From contig CAYLYP010000009.1 of NCBI GenBank assembly GCA_964387795.1, positions 1 to 64,000 of the forward strand: 64,000 nucleotides of DNA. Direction: 5' to 3'. The first letter of the stretch is position 1; every line of letters starts with the position of its first letter. Under the pieces are notes generated by a model. The model did no database searches. It was not told where the DNA came from and saw only the letters and a list, made by a program, of their open reading frames with translations. The DNA is from CAYLYP01 sp964387795 (GTDB lineage Bacteria > Bacteroidota > Bacteroidia > Bacteroidales > UBA7960). Below are positions 1-7,429 of the stretch, in pieces. Both the position numbers and the translations under genes were made by a program.

Positions 1-206
1 AGGATTTCTTCAAGTTGAAATTTTAAATTAAAATATTTGTCCGAATAAGAAATTGGGTCATTATCATCTATTTGTACAACCAAATCAATGTCGCTGTCTG
101 GTCTAAATTTATCAGTAGTAACTGAGCCAAAGGCAAACAGCGTGCTAACCTTGTTTAATTCACAAAGCCTTTTGATTTGGTCAATATGTTGATCCAATAC
201 GTTCAT
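1..206 (-). CDS. Nucleotidyltransferase-domain protein (MNT-like), partial
   Basis: The reading frame starts at the ATG whose complement lies at 204-206 and runs off the left edge of the window, so only about 68 N-terminal residues are visible. They contain the minimal-nucleotidyltransferase signature: a GS pair (FGSVTT) followed by DSDIDLVVQ, where the two Asp residues would bind metal. Proteins of this family (Pfam NTP_transf_2) often pair with a HEPN-domain partner in MNT/HEPN toxin-antitoxin modules; any partner would lie outside this window. The neighbouring DNA at 0.2-2.8 kb is accessory and decayed, which fits. Family assignment is firm; a toxin-antitoxin role is only inference. Confidence 0.8.
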   Translation of the reverse strand, partial: MNVLDQHIDQIKRLCELNKVSTLFAFGSVTTDKFRPDSDIDLVVQIDDNDPISYSDKYFNLKFQLEEI

Positions 207-602
207 ACTTACACAAAGATATCAAAATTTTCCTCTTATAGCCATTTAAAACCCATATTGCCATCCTGAGGGATGAATTCAAGCCGAGATTGCTCACTTA
301 TGCTCATTAGCATGCAGAACAATGAGGGTTCGTGACGACCACATGAAACACTATTTATCGCTGCTTGCTTTTTTCTAAACCCTATGAAATCAAGTCCAAA
401 GAGTTTGTGCCACAGCCTGTGGCATAAATTGATATTGATATGTTTAACTCCTGGCTCATAAAGTAAATATTGCATTTTTTTCAAAAATCTATTCGAAATC
501 AGTTCAAAAAACCTTTTGTTATAATAAAAGATTAGTCAGGGCCTTGATTAATAACTGTTGATTAAACTTTTGTAAAACATACCGGGTTGTTGAAACTGTA
601 AA
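207..602. other. Intergenic stretch without a supported gene
   Basis: An open frame of 82 codons exists on the minus strand (236-484), but its translation resembles nothing I recognise and it has no neighbouring operon. A perfect 17-base palindrome, TGCCACAGCCTGTGGCA, lies at 408-424. The rest is AT-rich and featureless up to the MITE that begins at 603. Confidence 0.4.
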
Positions 603-831
603 TAGGGCCTGCTGAAAAAGTCTTTAAGGTATCAGATGTGAGGCGACAAGGCGAAATTGTATAGTAATACTATGAGCCGATGGCAACGAAACAGATGATG
701 CCTTAAAGACTAACGCAAACAAGATGCAAACATATTAGCACTTAAGGAAATAAATCCATGCACATGGTATTAAAAAGGGGCATTGTAAATGATATACATC
801 CTGCTTGTTAAGTGTTTTTCAGCAGACCCTA
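603..831 (+). mobile_element. MITE, full-length copy 1 (229 bp, TA target duplication)
   Basis: The element begins TAGGGCCTGCTGAAAAA and ends with the complement of TAGGGTCTGCTGAAAAA, giving 17-bp terminal inverted repeats bounded by TA on each side. A TA duplication is typical of IS630/Tc1-mariner elements, so this is probably a non-autonomous derivative; no transposase is encoded. Inside, 621-638 and 692-709 form a second inverted repeat around a smaller palindrome ATAGTAaTACTAT, so the left half can fold into a long arm. A copy of the same length lies inverted at 50075-50303, and a deleted copy at 38423-38552. Confidence 0.85.
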
Positions 832-860
832 AATAGCTCTGTTTATTTGGTAGCACGCTT

Positions 861-1448
861 TTATTTTTCAAATTTATCAAAATACTTATTCCAAATTATT
901 TTTTCATATTTCTCTGCATAACTTTCAGCGTATTTTTCACCATTTGGTAAAGCATTTTTAAGTTTTGTGCTTATCCTGTCATGATGATGGCCAATTTCAT
1001 GTAGCAAGATATGCAATAATTGATATGCCCTGATTTGATTTTCTTCGAAAAAGCAAACAACGCCATCTTTTTTTATTTCATACTTAATGTCTAATCTGTC
1101 AAATAAATCTTTGTGATTATTGAAGTAATCCATATTTAAAGAACATGTCTTTTTTTTATCCCATGCACAAATCCCTATTACCCCATTATTATACCAACCA
1201 TCCGGGCCTCCTCCTTCAGCCAATAAAATCGCATCAAATTCATCTTCTATTTCTTCCCAATGAGGGAGTATTTCAAGAAAATCTATTATATCACGCTTTT
1301 CAAGAAAATGTTTATATCCTTTCCCTGGACTTTCAATGTCTATTTGAAGGACATCTTGTCTTGTATTCCAGTAATTTGGTGTTAATTTATGTCGATTCTT
1401 TTTCTGAACGCGACCATCTTTAACTTTCGGTGTCGTTTTTCTATTCAT
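861..1448 (-). CDS. Unknown protein with a HEIGH zinc-metallopeptidase-like motif
   Basis: The 195-residue protein is not recognised as a named family. It has a very basic N-terminus (KKNRHK around residue 18) and no signal peptide. The motif LLHEIGHHHDR at about residues 148-158 matches the HExxH zinc-binding signature, with a Glu-rich helix (YAESYAEKYE, about 173-182) downstream that could supply the third ligand. This arrangement is seen in small zincin-like proteins, some of them in mobile or defence loci. It sits between the MITE and two gene remnants, and its stop lies 30 bp from the MITE. Peptidase activity is inferred from the motif only. Confidence 0.65.
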   Translation of the reverse strand: MNRKTTPKVKDGRVQKKNRHKLTPNYWNTRQDVLQIDIESPGKGYKHFLEKRDIIDFLEILPHWEEIEDEFDAILLAEGGGPDGWYNNGVIGICAWDKKKTCSLNMDYFNNHKDLFDRLDIKYEIKKDGVVCFFEENQIRAYQLLHILLHEIGHHHDRISTKLKNALPNGEKYAESYAEKYEKIIWNKYFDKFEK

Positions 1449-1461
1449 TTAATTTGTTTTT

Positions 1462-1734
1462 CTACTCTTTATTTTCTATCAATTGTTTCAATTCTTCTTT
1501 ACTTGGCAAAATAGTCTGGTATTTGCTTGCGAATATTTGATGGTTTTCTTTTGGTAATGTAATTCTAACCAATGTTTCATTTTTTTGCTTGCAAAGCACT
1601 ATTCCGATTGTTAGGTTTTCTTCTTTAGTCTTTTTGAATTCATCAAAAATCCGCATCACTGATGCGGATTTTTCGTTTTTCTTAATTCTGTTATTTGCAG
1701 GTGCAAAATACAGTGTCATGCCGGTTCCAAACAA
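1462..1734 (-). pseudogene. C-terminal remnant of a DUF1016/YhcG-type PDDEXK nuclease
   Basis: The last half of this 90-codon frame (NLTIGIVLCKQKNETLVR, then a KEELKQL tail) matches the end of DUF1016/YhcG-type nuclease proteins, where TIGLILCK is a hallmark. Those proteins are normally some 330-370 residues long; the N-terminal domain and most of the PDDEXK core are missing here. The first residues (MFGTGMTLYFAPANN) do not look like any part of that family, so the frame is probably a fused scrap rather than a start. The HEIGH gene begins 13 bp downstream. Functional product unlikely. Confidence 0.6.
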
Positions 1735-1788
1735 GGCTCTTTTATTACCGACCGGTATTTTGTTTTCCTTTCATGAAAACTGCTTTCA

Positions 1789-1983
1789 TTATTCAATCAC
1801 TTTCCAACATCCGGTTTTATCGCTTCCAACACGTTTTATAACACCCTTCACTTTCAGTTCTTTTATTTTTCTTTTAACTGTACTCAAACTAATCTTTAAA
1901 CGTTCGCTGATTTCCATCGCTGTAATGTTGTTGTTTTGCTTTATCAAAAAAAATACAGTGTCATTTACAGTGTCATTTTGCAA
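1789..1983 (-). pseudogene. Winged-helix C-terminal remnant (AlbA_2/RecG-like regulator)
   Basis: The 64 codons encode an isolated winged helix-turn-helix: ITAMEISERLKISLSTVKRK followed by a GVIKRVGSDKTGCWKVIE wing. In Bacteroidota this domain typically ends longer proteins annotated as RecG-like or AlbA_2-domain ATP-binding regulators, where it follows NDTVNDTV-type repeats like those at the start here. No ATP-binding part precedes it. The DNA just upstream repeats a TGACACTGTA unit three times (about 1957-2000), consistent with collapse of the parent gene. It could survive as a tiny DNA-binding protein, but a remnant is more likely. Confidence 0.55.
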
Positions 1984-2258
1984 TTTTACAGTGTCAGCAA
2001 ATTGTACGTGAATTTGAGTTTATCCCCCAATCCAATATAAGAACATCTTTTCTTTAACCAGGTTTTTTATCAAGCCTTATTTTCCTGATAAAACAAATTT
2101 ACCGATTATCAAAAGAATTAAATTTATTTTAAGGCATTTGTTCATTGAAAAATTTAACAATACAATGATTTCCGGCTAAAAGGCAAATTATCGTTAAAAC
2201 CAACAATGCCATTTCTGTTTTTCATATTCCCCATTTTCAAACCATTATAATAGGGGCA

Positions 2259-2296
2259 GAGACGTAGAGACGTAGCATGCTACGTCTCTACGTCTC
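2259..2296. repeat. Perfect 38-bp palindrome (GACGTA-type)
   Basis: Positions 2259-2296 are a perfect inverted repeat centred on GCATGC. Each arm contains the unit GAGACGTA twice. It is preceded by GGGGCA. Palindromes built from TAGAGACGTAGCATGC units are dispersed repeats I recall from several phyla. There is no open frame, and the repeat abuts the dispersed 84-bp element with a 4-bp overlap. Confidence 0.85.
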
Positions 2297-2376
2297 CAAT
2301 ATCCACATGGACGATACTGAACCTGATAAGACCTTGGTATATCCTTGGTAATACCGTGACCTATCCATGATGTTGA
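2293..2376 (-). repeat. Dispersed 84-bp repeat, copy A
   Basis: Read on the minus strand, this stretch closely matches 46697-46780 on the plus strand, with only a few mismatches; for example both contain GGTCACGGTATTACCAAGG. Weaker similarity seems to continue for about 60-70 bp beyond the CATGGATAGG side (toward 2440 here, toward 46635 there). It has no open frame. Both copies lie in long intergenic regions 0.4-0.5 kb upstream of a plus-strand gene, although they point in opposite directions. Confidence 0.85.
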
Positions 2377-2913
2377 AAACCAGACTGTTAAGTGATTTTT
2401 ATTAACTTATGATAACATAAAATTAACAAATATTCACATAGTGTTGGTTGTAAGTGATAGAATATTAGCCATATAGACAAAATGCAATATGTTAATAAAT
2501 GTAAAACGATTTTTGTTTTGTCCATCGTCATATCAATCATCCTTCACTTTTAACTTTGGAAGGCTTAATGGTTTTTTCGGGACAATCAATTGTCAATCCG
2601 GATGGCTTTTTGATGATGTTATTATTAGATTTTTGCATGGGGCAATAAAGATACTTTACATGCTGCCTGGGGTAATAAGGGGTGTTGAAAGCAATTCATG
2701 ATTTATCTGGCAAAGCTATAAAACAGTATAAGGCAACACAAATTCCGGGCACTGTTCTTTAATGGTATGAATATGAATGTTTTTAATGGGCTGAATTACA
2801 TCACTGCTGGTTGAAAATAATCCTTAGTAAAGTTTTTGCTTATAAAAGGGATTTTTTGTGCTGATTTTTTACTTGCTTCAGTTATCTTTATGGGGATAAA
2901 AGTCGCTTTTGAA

Positions 2914-3846
2914 ATGATTAATTACTTCTCTCTAAAAGATAATAAAGTTGTTCAGGAAAAAGGGAAGGACTTCCCTAAGAGCAAGATTATCTGGGTTGAT
3001 TTGTTTTGTGCTACGGAGGATGAAAAAAGACATGTTGAAAAGGTTTTCAATATTGACTTGTTTACACGCCAGGAAAGCGAAGAGATTGAAACAAGTTCCA
3101 AATATATCGAAACGGCTGATGAGATTGGTATTAACCTGAATTTTATCAGGGCGGAGTATGGGAACTTTAAAAGCGATCCTGTTTCCTTTATCATCAAAAA
3201 CAAAATCCTTGTTACACAAAGGGAACATGATTTCAGGACTTTTGATGATGTTTACAGAAAGCTGAAGCTTAACCATATTTTTGATGGCGATGATATTTAT
3301 CTTCAATTGCTTGATGTGCGGATTGATTATGATGCCGACCTTATTGAGTCGGTTACTGAAAGGATATCTGAAATCAGTCGTGAATTAAATACCGATAAAC
3401 AGGTTGACAAAGCCCTTTTGTTAAAGATTACCTCTCTTCAGGAATCCACAATCCTGATACGTGAAAACATTGTTGAAAAACAACGTGTTATTTCCTCAAT
3501 GCTCAAGAGCAAAATCTTTCCAAAAGAGGATTATGAAACCATGCGTATCATGCTCAACGACGTTAGTTCGTTGCTCGAGCATTCAGGTTTTAATTTCGAA
3601 CGGCTCGAATTTCTTCAGGATACCTTTCTTGGCCTTGTTAACATGGAACAAAACAGGGTCATCAAATTATTCACCGTGTTAACGGTAATCTTTATGCCCC
3701 CAACCCTTATTGCTGGTATTTATGGGATGAATTTTAAATATATGCCGGAGCTTGACTGGAAAATTGGATATCCCATAGCAGGTTTGATGATGCTCCTCTC
3801 TTCTGTGCTAACTTTATTGTTTTTTAGAATGAAAAAATGGCTGTAA
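2914..3846 (+). CDS. corA: CorA family magnesium/divalent cation transporter
   Basis: This is a 310-residue inner-membrane protein of the 2-TM-GxN (CorA) family. The N-terminal two thirds are the cytoplasmic alpha/beta domain and long helix. Two C-terminal transmembrane helices flank the signature loop: GIYGMNF, with the GMN filter at about residues 271-273, then a final helix ending in RMKKWL. CorA channels are pentamers that admit Mg2+ and related ions. The open frame extends upstream to a TTG at 2836, but those residues look non-native; MINYFSL at the ATG at 2914 is the natural start. It stands alone, with long non-coding DNA upstream. Confidence 0.9.
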   Translation: MINYFSLKDNKVVQEKGKDFPKSKIIWVDLFCATEDEKRHVEKVFNIDLFTRQESEEIETSSKYIETADEIGINLNFIRAEYGNFKSDPVSFIIKNKILVTQREHDFRTFDDVYRKLKLNHIFDGDDIYLQLLDVRIDYDADLIESVTERISEISRELNTDKQVDKALLLKITSLQESTILIRENIVEKQRVISSMLKSKIFPKEDYETMRIMLNDVSSLLEHSGFNFERLEFLQDTFLGLVNMEQNRVIKLFTVLTVIFMPPTLIAGIYGMNFKYMPELDWKIGYPIAGLMMLLSSVLTLLFFRMKKWL

Positions 3847-4078
3847 AATGCTGTCTTGATATTTTTCAATCCCGCCCAAATGATTATTTTGGCTTTGTGT
3901 TATTAATATTGGCGTTTTAAGGGGTTTCTGATATTTTTCATCTACATTTATTTTTTAATGGGTTTATTGCTATATTTGATGTAAGGCTTGAGTTGTCCTG
4001 TCGGAAAGGTTTTCTCAAAGTCTTATTTATGGGATTTTCTTTTTTTTCTGAGTATAGGTTAAAAATGGGAGATGGATT

Positions 4079-4711
4079 ATGTCAATACTTGATAAACTTG
4101 CCTCTGTGCAGGGGCTTAAAGGATCGGAAGCCAATATTTCGCTTGCCAAAGAGCTATCAGCATCGAAGGATGAGGGTGCAATCAAAATGCTTGTTGACAA
4201 TTTAAAAAACAAGGATAAGAATATCCAGAGTGATTGCATTAAAACGCTGTATGAGCTGGGTTATCAAAAACCTGATTTGATAGCCCCCTATTATGCTGAT
4301 TTTTTAAACCTTCTTGGAAACAGGAACAACCGCCTTGTTTGGGGCTCGATGATTGCCCTGGCTTGTATTGCTGACATCAGGCATGTTGAGCTGTTTGGGT
4401 CATTAAATCAAATTATGGAATGCATCAAAAAGGGATCTGTAATTACCAATGATGCAGGGGTTGAAATCCTTTCAAAGCTTAATGTGCATTCAAAGTATCA
4501 AAACATAACAGACCCACTGCTTATTGATTTGCTTTGGAAATGCCCTGCAAAGCAATTGCCAATGTATATTGAAAAATCTATCAAGTCTGTTCATCCGGGA
4601 AATAAAGAAATTTATATTTCGCTAATCGGACAACGCAGGGCTGAATGTGAAAATGAATCACAGCAAAAGAGGCTCGATAAGGCGCTTAAAGCCCTTGAAA
4701 AAATCAGTTAA
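4079..4711 (+). CDS. HEAT-like helical repeat protein, function unknown
   Basis: The 210-residue soluble protein has no signal peptide and is almost all helical. Segments such as IKMLVDNLKNKDKNIQSDCI, LVWGSMIALACIADI and DAGVEILSKLNVHSK have the spacing of HEAT or armadillo-type repeats. Such proteins usually act as scaffolds or protein-binding surfaces; nothing in the sequence indicates a catalytic role. It is monocistronic in appearance, lying 232 bp after corA and 89 bp before the nitroreductase, all on the plus strand. A link with either neighbour is not shown. Confidence 0.7.
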   Translation: MSILDKLASVQGLKGSEANISLAKELSASKDEGAIKMLVDNLKNKDKNIQSDCIKTLYELGYQKPDLIAPYYADFLNLLGNRNNRLVWGSMIALACIADIRHVELFGSLNQIMECIKKGSVITNDAGVEILSKLNVHSKYQNITDPLLIDLLWKCPAKQLPMYIEKSIKSVHPGNKEIYISLIGQRRAECENESQQKRLDKALKALEKIS

Positions 4712-4800
4712 AAGAAGCAAGAGTATTGTATAACACCAGGATATGGCCTGGCTTAGAAAAACTACTTTCATTGAAACCCTAAAAAAAAACAATAACAGCC

Positions 4801-5334
4801 ATGACATTCATTGAATTGATAAACAAGAGGCAAAGCAACCGGAAATACAAAGAGCAGGCTGTTGAAAGGGAATTGGTTGTTAAATGTATTGAAGCAGCGC
4901 GACTTGCCCCATCTGCCTGTAATGCACAGGCCTGGAAATTTGTTGTTGTTGATCAGGCGGATCTTTGCATGCAGCTTGCAGAGGCTTCAACAGGATTGGG
5001 GATGAACAGGTTTGTTGCCCAGGCCCCTGTAATCATTGCTGTTGTTATTGAACGGGCAAACATCACATCTTCCATTGGCTCATTGATAAAAAGCAAGGAT
5101 TATACCCAGATTGATATAGGGATTGCAGTGGAGCATATTTGCCTTCAGGCTGTTGAGCTTGGCCTTGGAAGTTGCATACTGGGCTGGTTTGATGAGCCAA
5201 AAGTGAAAAAACTCCTTAAGATACCTTCTTCCAAAAGGGTTCTCCTGCTCATCACCCTGGGTTATCCCAACGATACCCAGCGCAATAAAGTAAGGAAGGA
5301 TTTTGATGAAATCTGTTCTTTTAATTCCTATTGA
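4801..5334 (+). CDS. Nitroreductase family protein (FMN oxidoreductase)
   Basis: The 177-residue protein carries the nitroreductase fold signature. Near the N-terminus, RQSNRKYKEQ and AARLAPSACNAQAWKFVVV supply the FMN phosphate and ring contacts. GIAVEHICLQAVELGLGSC is the central helix, and a LGYP motif lies near the end. Family members are cytoplasmic NAD(P)H-dependent flavoenzymes that reduce nitroaromatics, quinones or flavins, usually as dimers. The length (about 180) is typical of the short subfamily that resembles NADH dehydrogenases of Bacteroidota and Firmicutes. The substrate cannot be told from the sequence. Confidence 0.88.
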   Translation: MTFIELINKRQSNRKYKEQAVERELVVKCIEAARLAPSACNAQAWKFVVVDQADLCMQLAEASTGLGMNRFVAQAPVIIAVVIERANITSSIGSLIKSKDYTQIDIGIAVEHICLQAVELGLGSCILGWFDEPKVKKLLKIPSSKRVLLLITLGYPNDTQRNKVRKDFDEICSFNSY

Positions 5335-5604
5335 CAAACAGATAAAAAAGGGCATTTTTTTCACTGGATTTCTGTTTGTCAGAAAGTACCAGGTTTTTTT
5401 CAGATAGTAATTTTATTCAAATAAGGCGTAAAGACTTTTTGCAAAATAGATATTTGTCATGATGTTAAGATATTAAACCAAAGACCTGATTGTTTAAACA
5501 GGGCTTACGGAATGTATAATAAAACAGTAAAAACTTGTTTTCATACTTTGGCAGGCTTTTTTAAAAGAATAGATTAATTTTATGGTTTCAAAAAACCACA
5601 ATCC

Positions 5605-5790
5605 ATGAAAAGGTATTATGTGCTGCTGATAGCCGGATTAATTGCATTGTCAGTCATTTTCCTGTCAAAAAACCTTCATCTTTATGAGTTGAATGATTTT
5701 ATGCGGGGTTTCCTTACAGGCATTGCCCTTGTTTTTTTTGGGTCAGGTATTGTTGATGTTTCCCGGCATTTATTTTGTAAAAAGAAATAA
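5605..5790 (+). CDS. Small two-helix membrane protein
   Basis: The 61 residues contain two hydrophobic segments, about 5-20 (VLLIAGLIALSVIFLS) and 35-50 (FLTGIALVFFGSGIV), joined by a short loop, with a KKK tail. The ATG is clear, and codon use matches neighbouring genes. Small proteins of this plan are common in Bacteroidota and are mostly uncharacterised. It precedes the kinase gene by 115 bp in the same direction but need not be cotranscribed. Confidence 0.55.
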   Translation: MKRYYVLLIAGLIALSVIFLSKNLHLYELNDFMRGFLTGIALVFFGSGIVDVSRHLFCKKK

Positions 5791-5905
5791 TTCCAATCAG
5801 CACATCGGTCAGCTTTTTACACTCATTGTTTTTTAGTTGAATTGAGAAGGAAAAAGGCTGTTGGTCAACACTTCCCCCTTGACATATTTGAAATAAACGA
5901 AAAAG

Positions 5906-7417
5906 ATGAAGAAACGTTTTTTTAATTTCAGGATGTTGTTATGGTTGATGCTTGTGATTGCATTGATTATGGGAGGAGGTTATCTTGTGATTGCGTATTC
6001 CTATAATTTGCAAAAAGAAACAGAAGGCCGTATAGACGCAGTAAGGCATAGTGTGAATGTAGCCAAGGAGATGGAAGTTGAACTGGTAAGGCTTCGGGGC
6101 TTTACCTTTACGTATCTGGTTGACAAATCGCCCCAGTGGCTGGATTCGATCAAAGCCCGTGAAATACGGTTTATCATATTGCTTGAAAGGGCCAGGATGA
6201 GTGCCGGGACGCCTGAAGAAATGTCGCTTATACAACAGATATCGGGATTGTTTGCAAACTACGAGCAAAGCATGATCCAGGCATCAAAAAAACTTAAGCA
6301 TTATCAGGTTAGCCAGGCCAATGCACTCATCGTTTATGCTGCACGGGATTTGTTGGGCACTATCCATGACAAGAGCAGGGACTTCATAGCTTTTAACATC
6401 AAGGCCGAAGAGAGTTATGAGTTGGATATAGCCAAGGCAAACAAAATTATTTTAAGGACAATGATTTCGTTGGGTTTTGGGGGTATCCTGGCCGGTTTGA
6501 TCATGGGATGGATTGTCTCGCGCCTTGTGTTAAACCCGATTAACCAGTTGATATTGCAAGTGAGGGGCGCATCAGGTGGCACGCTTTTAGAAAAACTTGA
6601 AGTGCCAGATCAGGGCGATCTTGAGGAGCTGGGCGACAGGATTAAATCGATGATCAATAAGATGAATGTTACCCAACAGGCTTTGGAAAAAAACAAAGAG
6701 CTTTTGCAATATTCCAATAAATATGCTGTTTTGGGCAAGGTGGCACCAACAGTGGCACATGAAATCCGAAACCCTCTTGCTGCCATCAAGATGCTTATCT
6801 ATTCAATGAAAGAGCAAAATGATATTCCTGAGTCTATAAGGCCCGACCTGAATATTATCTCAAGCGAGATAGACCGGATGGAAGGATTTATAAGGAATTT
6901 TTTAAAGTTCTCACGCCAGGCAGACCCTGTCCTTGTTAATATAAACCCCGTTGATGTTCTTCAGGAGGTATTACAATTGCTGATGCCCCGGATTAAAAAG
7001 AACGAGATTGCCCTATATAACCGCACTATTGGTTCGACACAGCTTGTGGCCGCTGATCCGGGACAGCTCAAACAATTGTTTATGAACCTGATCATTAACG
7101 CCCTTGAAGTAATTCCCCAGGGTGGTTCTTTGATTTTTGATACTGCGCTCCATGAAGCCCATGTGGGCAAAGAGAACCACAAAGCAACCACCTTCCTCAT
7201 GATTCGTATTGAAGATTCCGGCCCGGGCATCCCTGAAAAGGTAATGAAGCATCTTTTTGAACCGTTTATAAAAGGGAGCGACCAGGGAGTGGGCCTTGGT
7301 TTGTCAATTTCACAGAATATTGCCAATATGCATAATGGATGGATCGAAGCATTGAACAAACCCCAAGGCTCAGGGGCCGTATTTAAAGTGTTTATCCCGG
7401 TGGCAGAAAATATTTAA
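5906..7417 (+). CDS. Membrane sensor histidine kinase (NtrB/ZraS-like)
   Basis: The 503-residue kinase has a transmembrane helix at about 11-31, a periplasmic helical sensor (about 32-180), a second membrane helix (about 183-205) and a HAMP linker. The dimerisation helix carries the phospho-acceptor His285 in VAHEIRNPLAAIK. The ATP-binding domain has N box NLIINALE (about 394), G1 DSGPGIP (about 437) and G2 GVGLGLSI (about 461). The HEIRNPL form and a partner with a sigma-54 domain place it among NtrB/ZraS-type kinases. The response regulator gene follows after 12 bp, so the two form a two-component system. The signal is unknown. Confidence 0.93.
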   Translation: MKKRFFNFRMLLWLMLVIALIMGGGYLVIAYSYNLQKETEGRIDAVRHSVNVAKEMEVELVRLRGFTFTYLVDKSPQWLDSIKAREIRFIILLERARMSAGTPEEMSLIQQISGLFANYEQSMIQASKKLKHYQVSQANALIVYAARDLLGTIHDKSRDFIAFNIKAEESYELDIAKANKIILRTMISLGFGGILAGLIMGWIVSRLVLNPINQLILQVRGASGGTLLEKLEVPDQGDLEELGDRIKSMINKMNVTQQALEKNKELLQYSNKYAVLGKVAPTVAHEIRNPLAAIKMLIYSMKEQNDIPESIRPDLNIISSEIDRMEGFIRNFLKFSRQADPVLVNINPVDVLQEVLQLLMPRIKKNEIALYNRTIGSTQLVAADPGQLKQLFMNLIINALEVIPQGGSLIFDTALHEAHVGKENHKATTFLMIRIEDSGPGIPEKVMKHLFEPFIKGSDQGVGLGLSISQNIANMHNGWIEALNKPQGSGAVFKVFIPVAENI

Positions 7418-7429
7418 ATTGTTGGTAGC

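Larger units (their letters stand above)
1984..2913. other. Long non-coding stretch with repeats
   Basis: This interval of about 0.9 kb has no convincing gene. The 70-codon frame at 2489-2701 has no recognisable features. It contains a perfect 38-bp palindrome (2259-2296) and one copy of a dispersed 84-bp repeat (2293-2376), both described separately. The promoter of the following CorA gene must lie in its last part, but I cannot place it. Confidence 0.5.

Noticed and set aside
236..484. An 82-codon frame on the minus strand
   Set aside because: No recognisable family, no operon context; Cys/His content reflects a short palindrome in the DNA. Not enough to call a gene.
2489..2701. A 70-codon frame on the plus strand upstream of corA
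   Set aside because: No signal peptide, no family features, in a repeat-bearing non-coding stretch.
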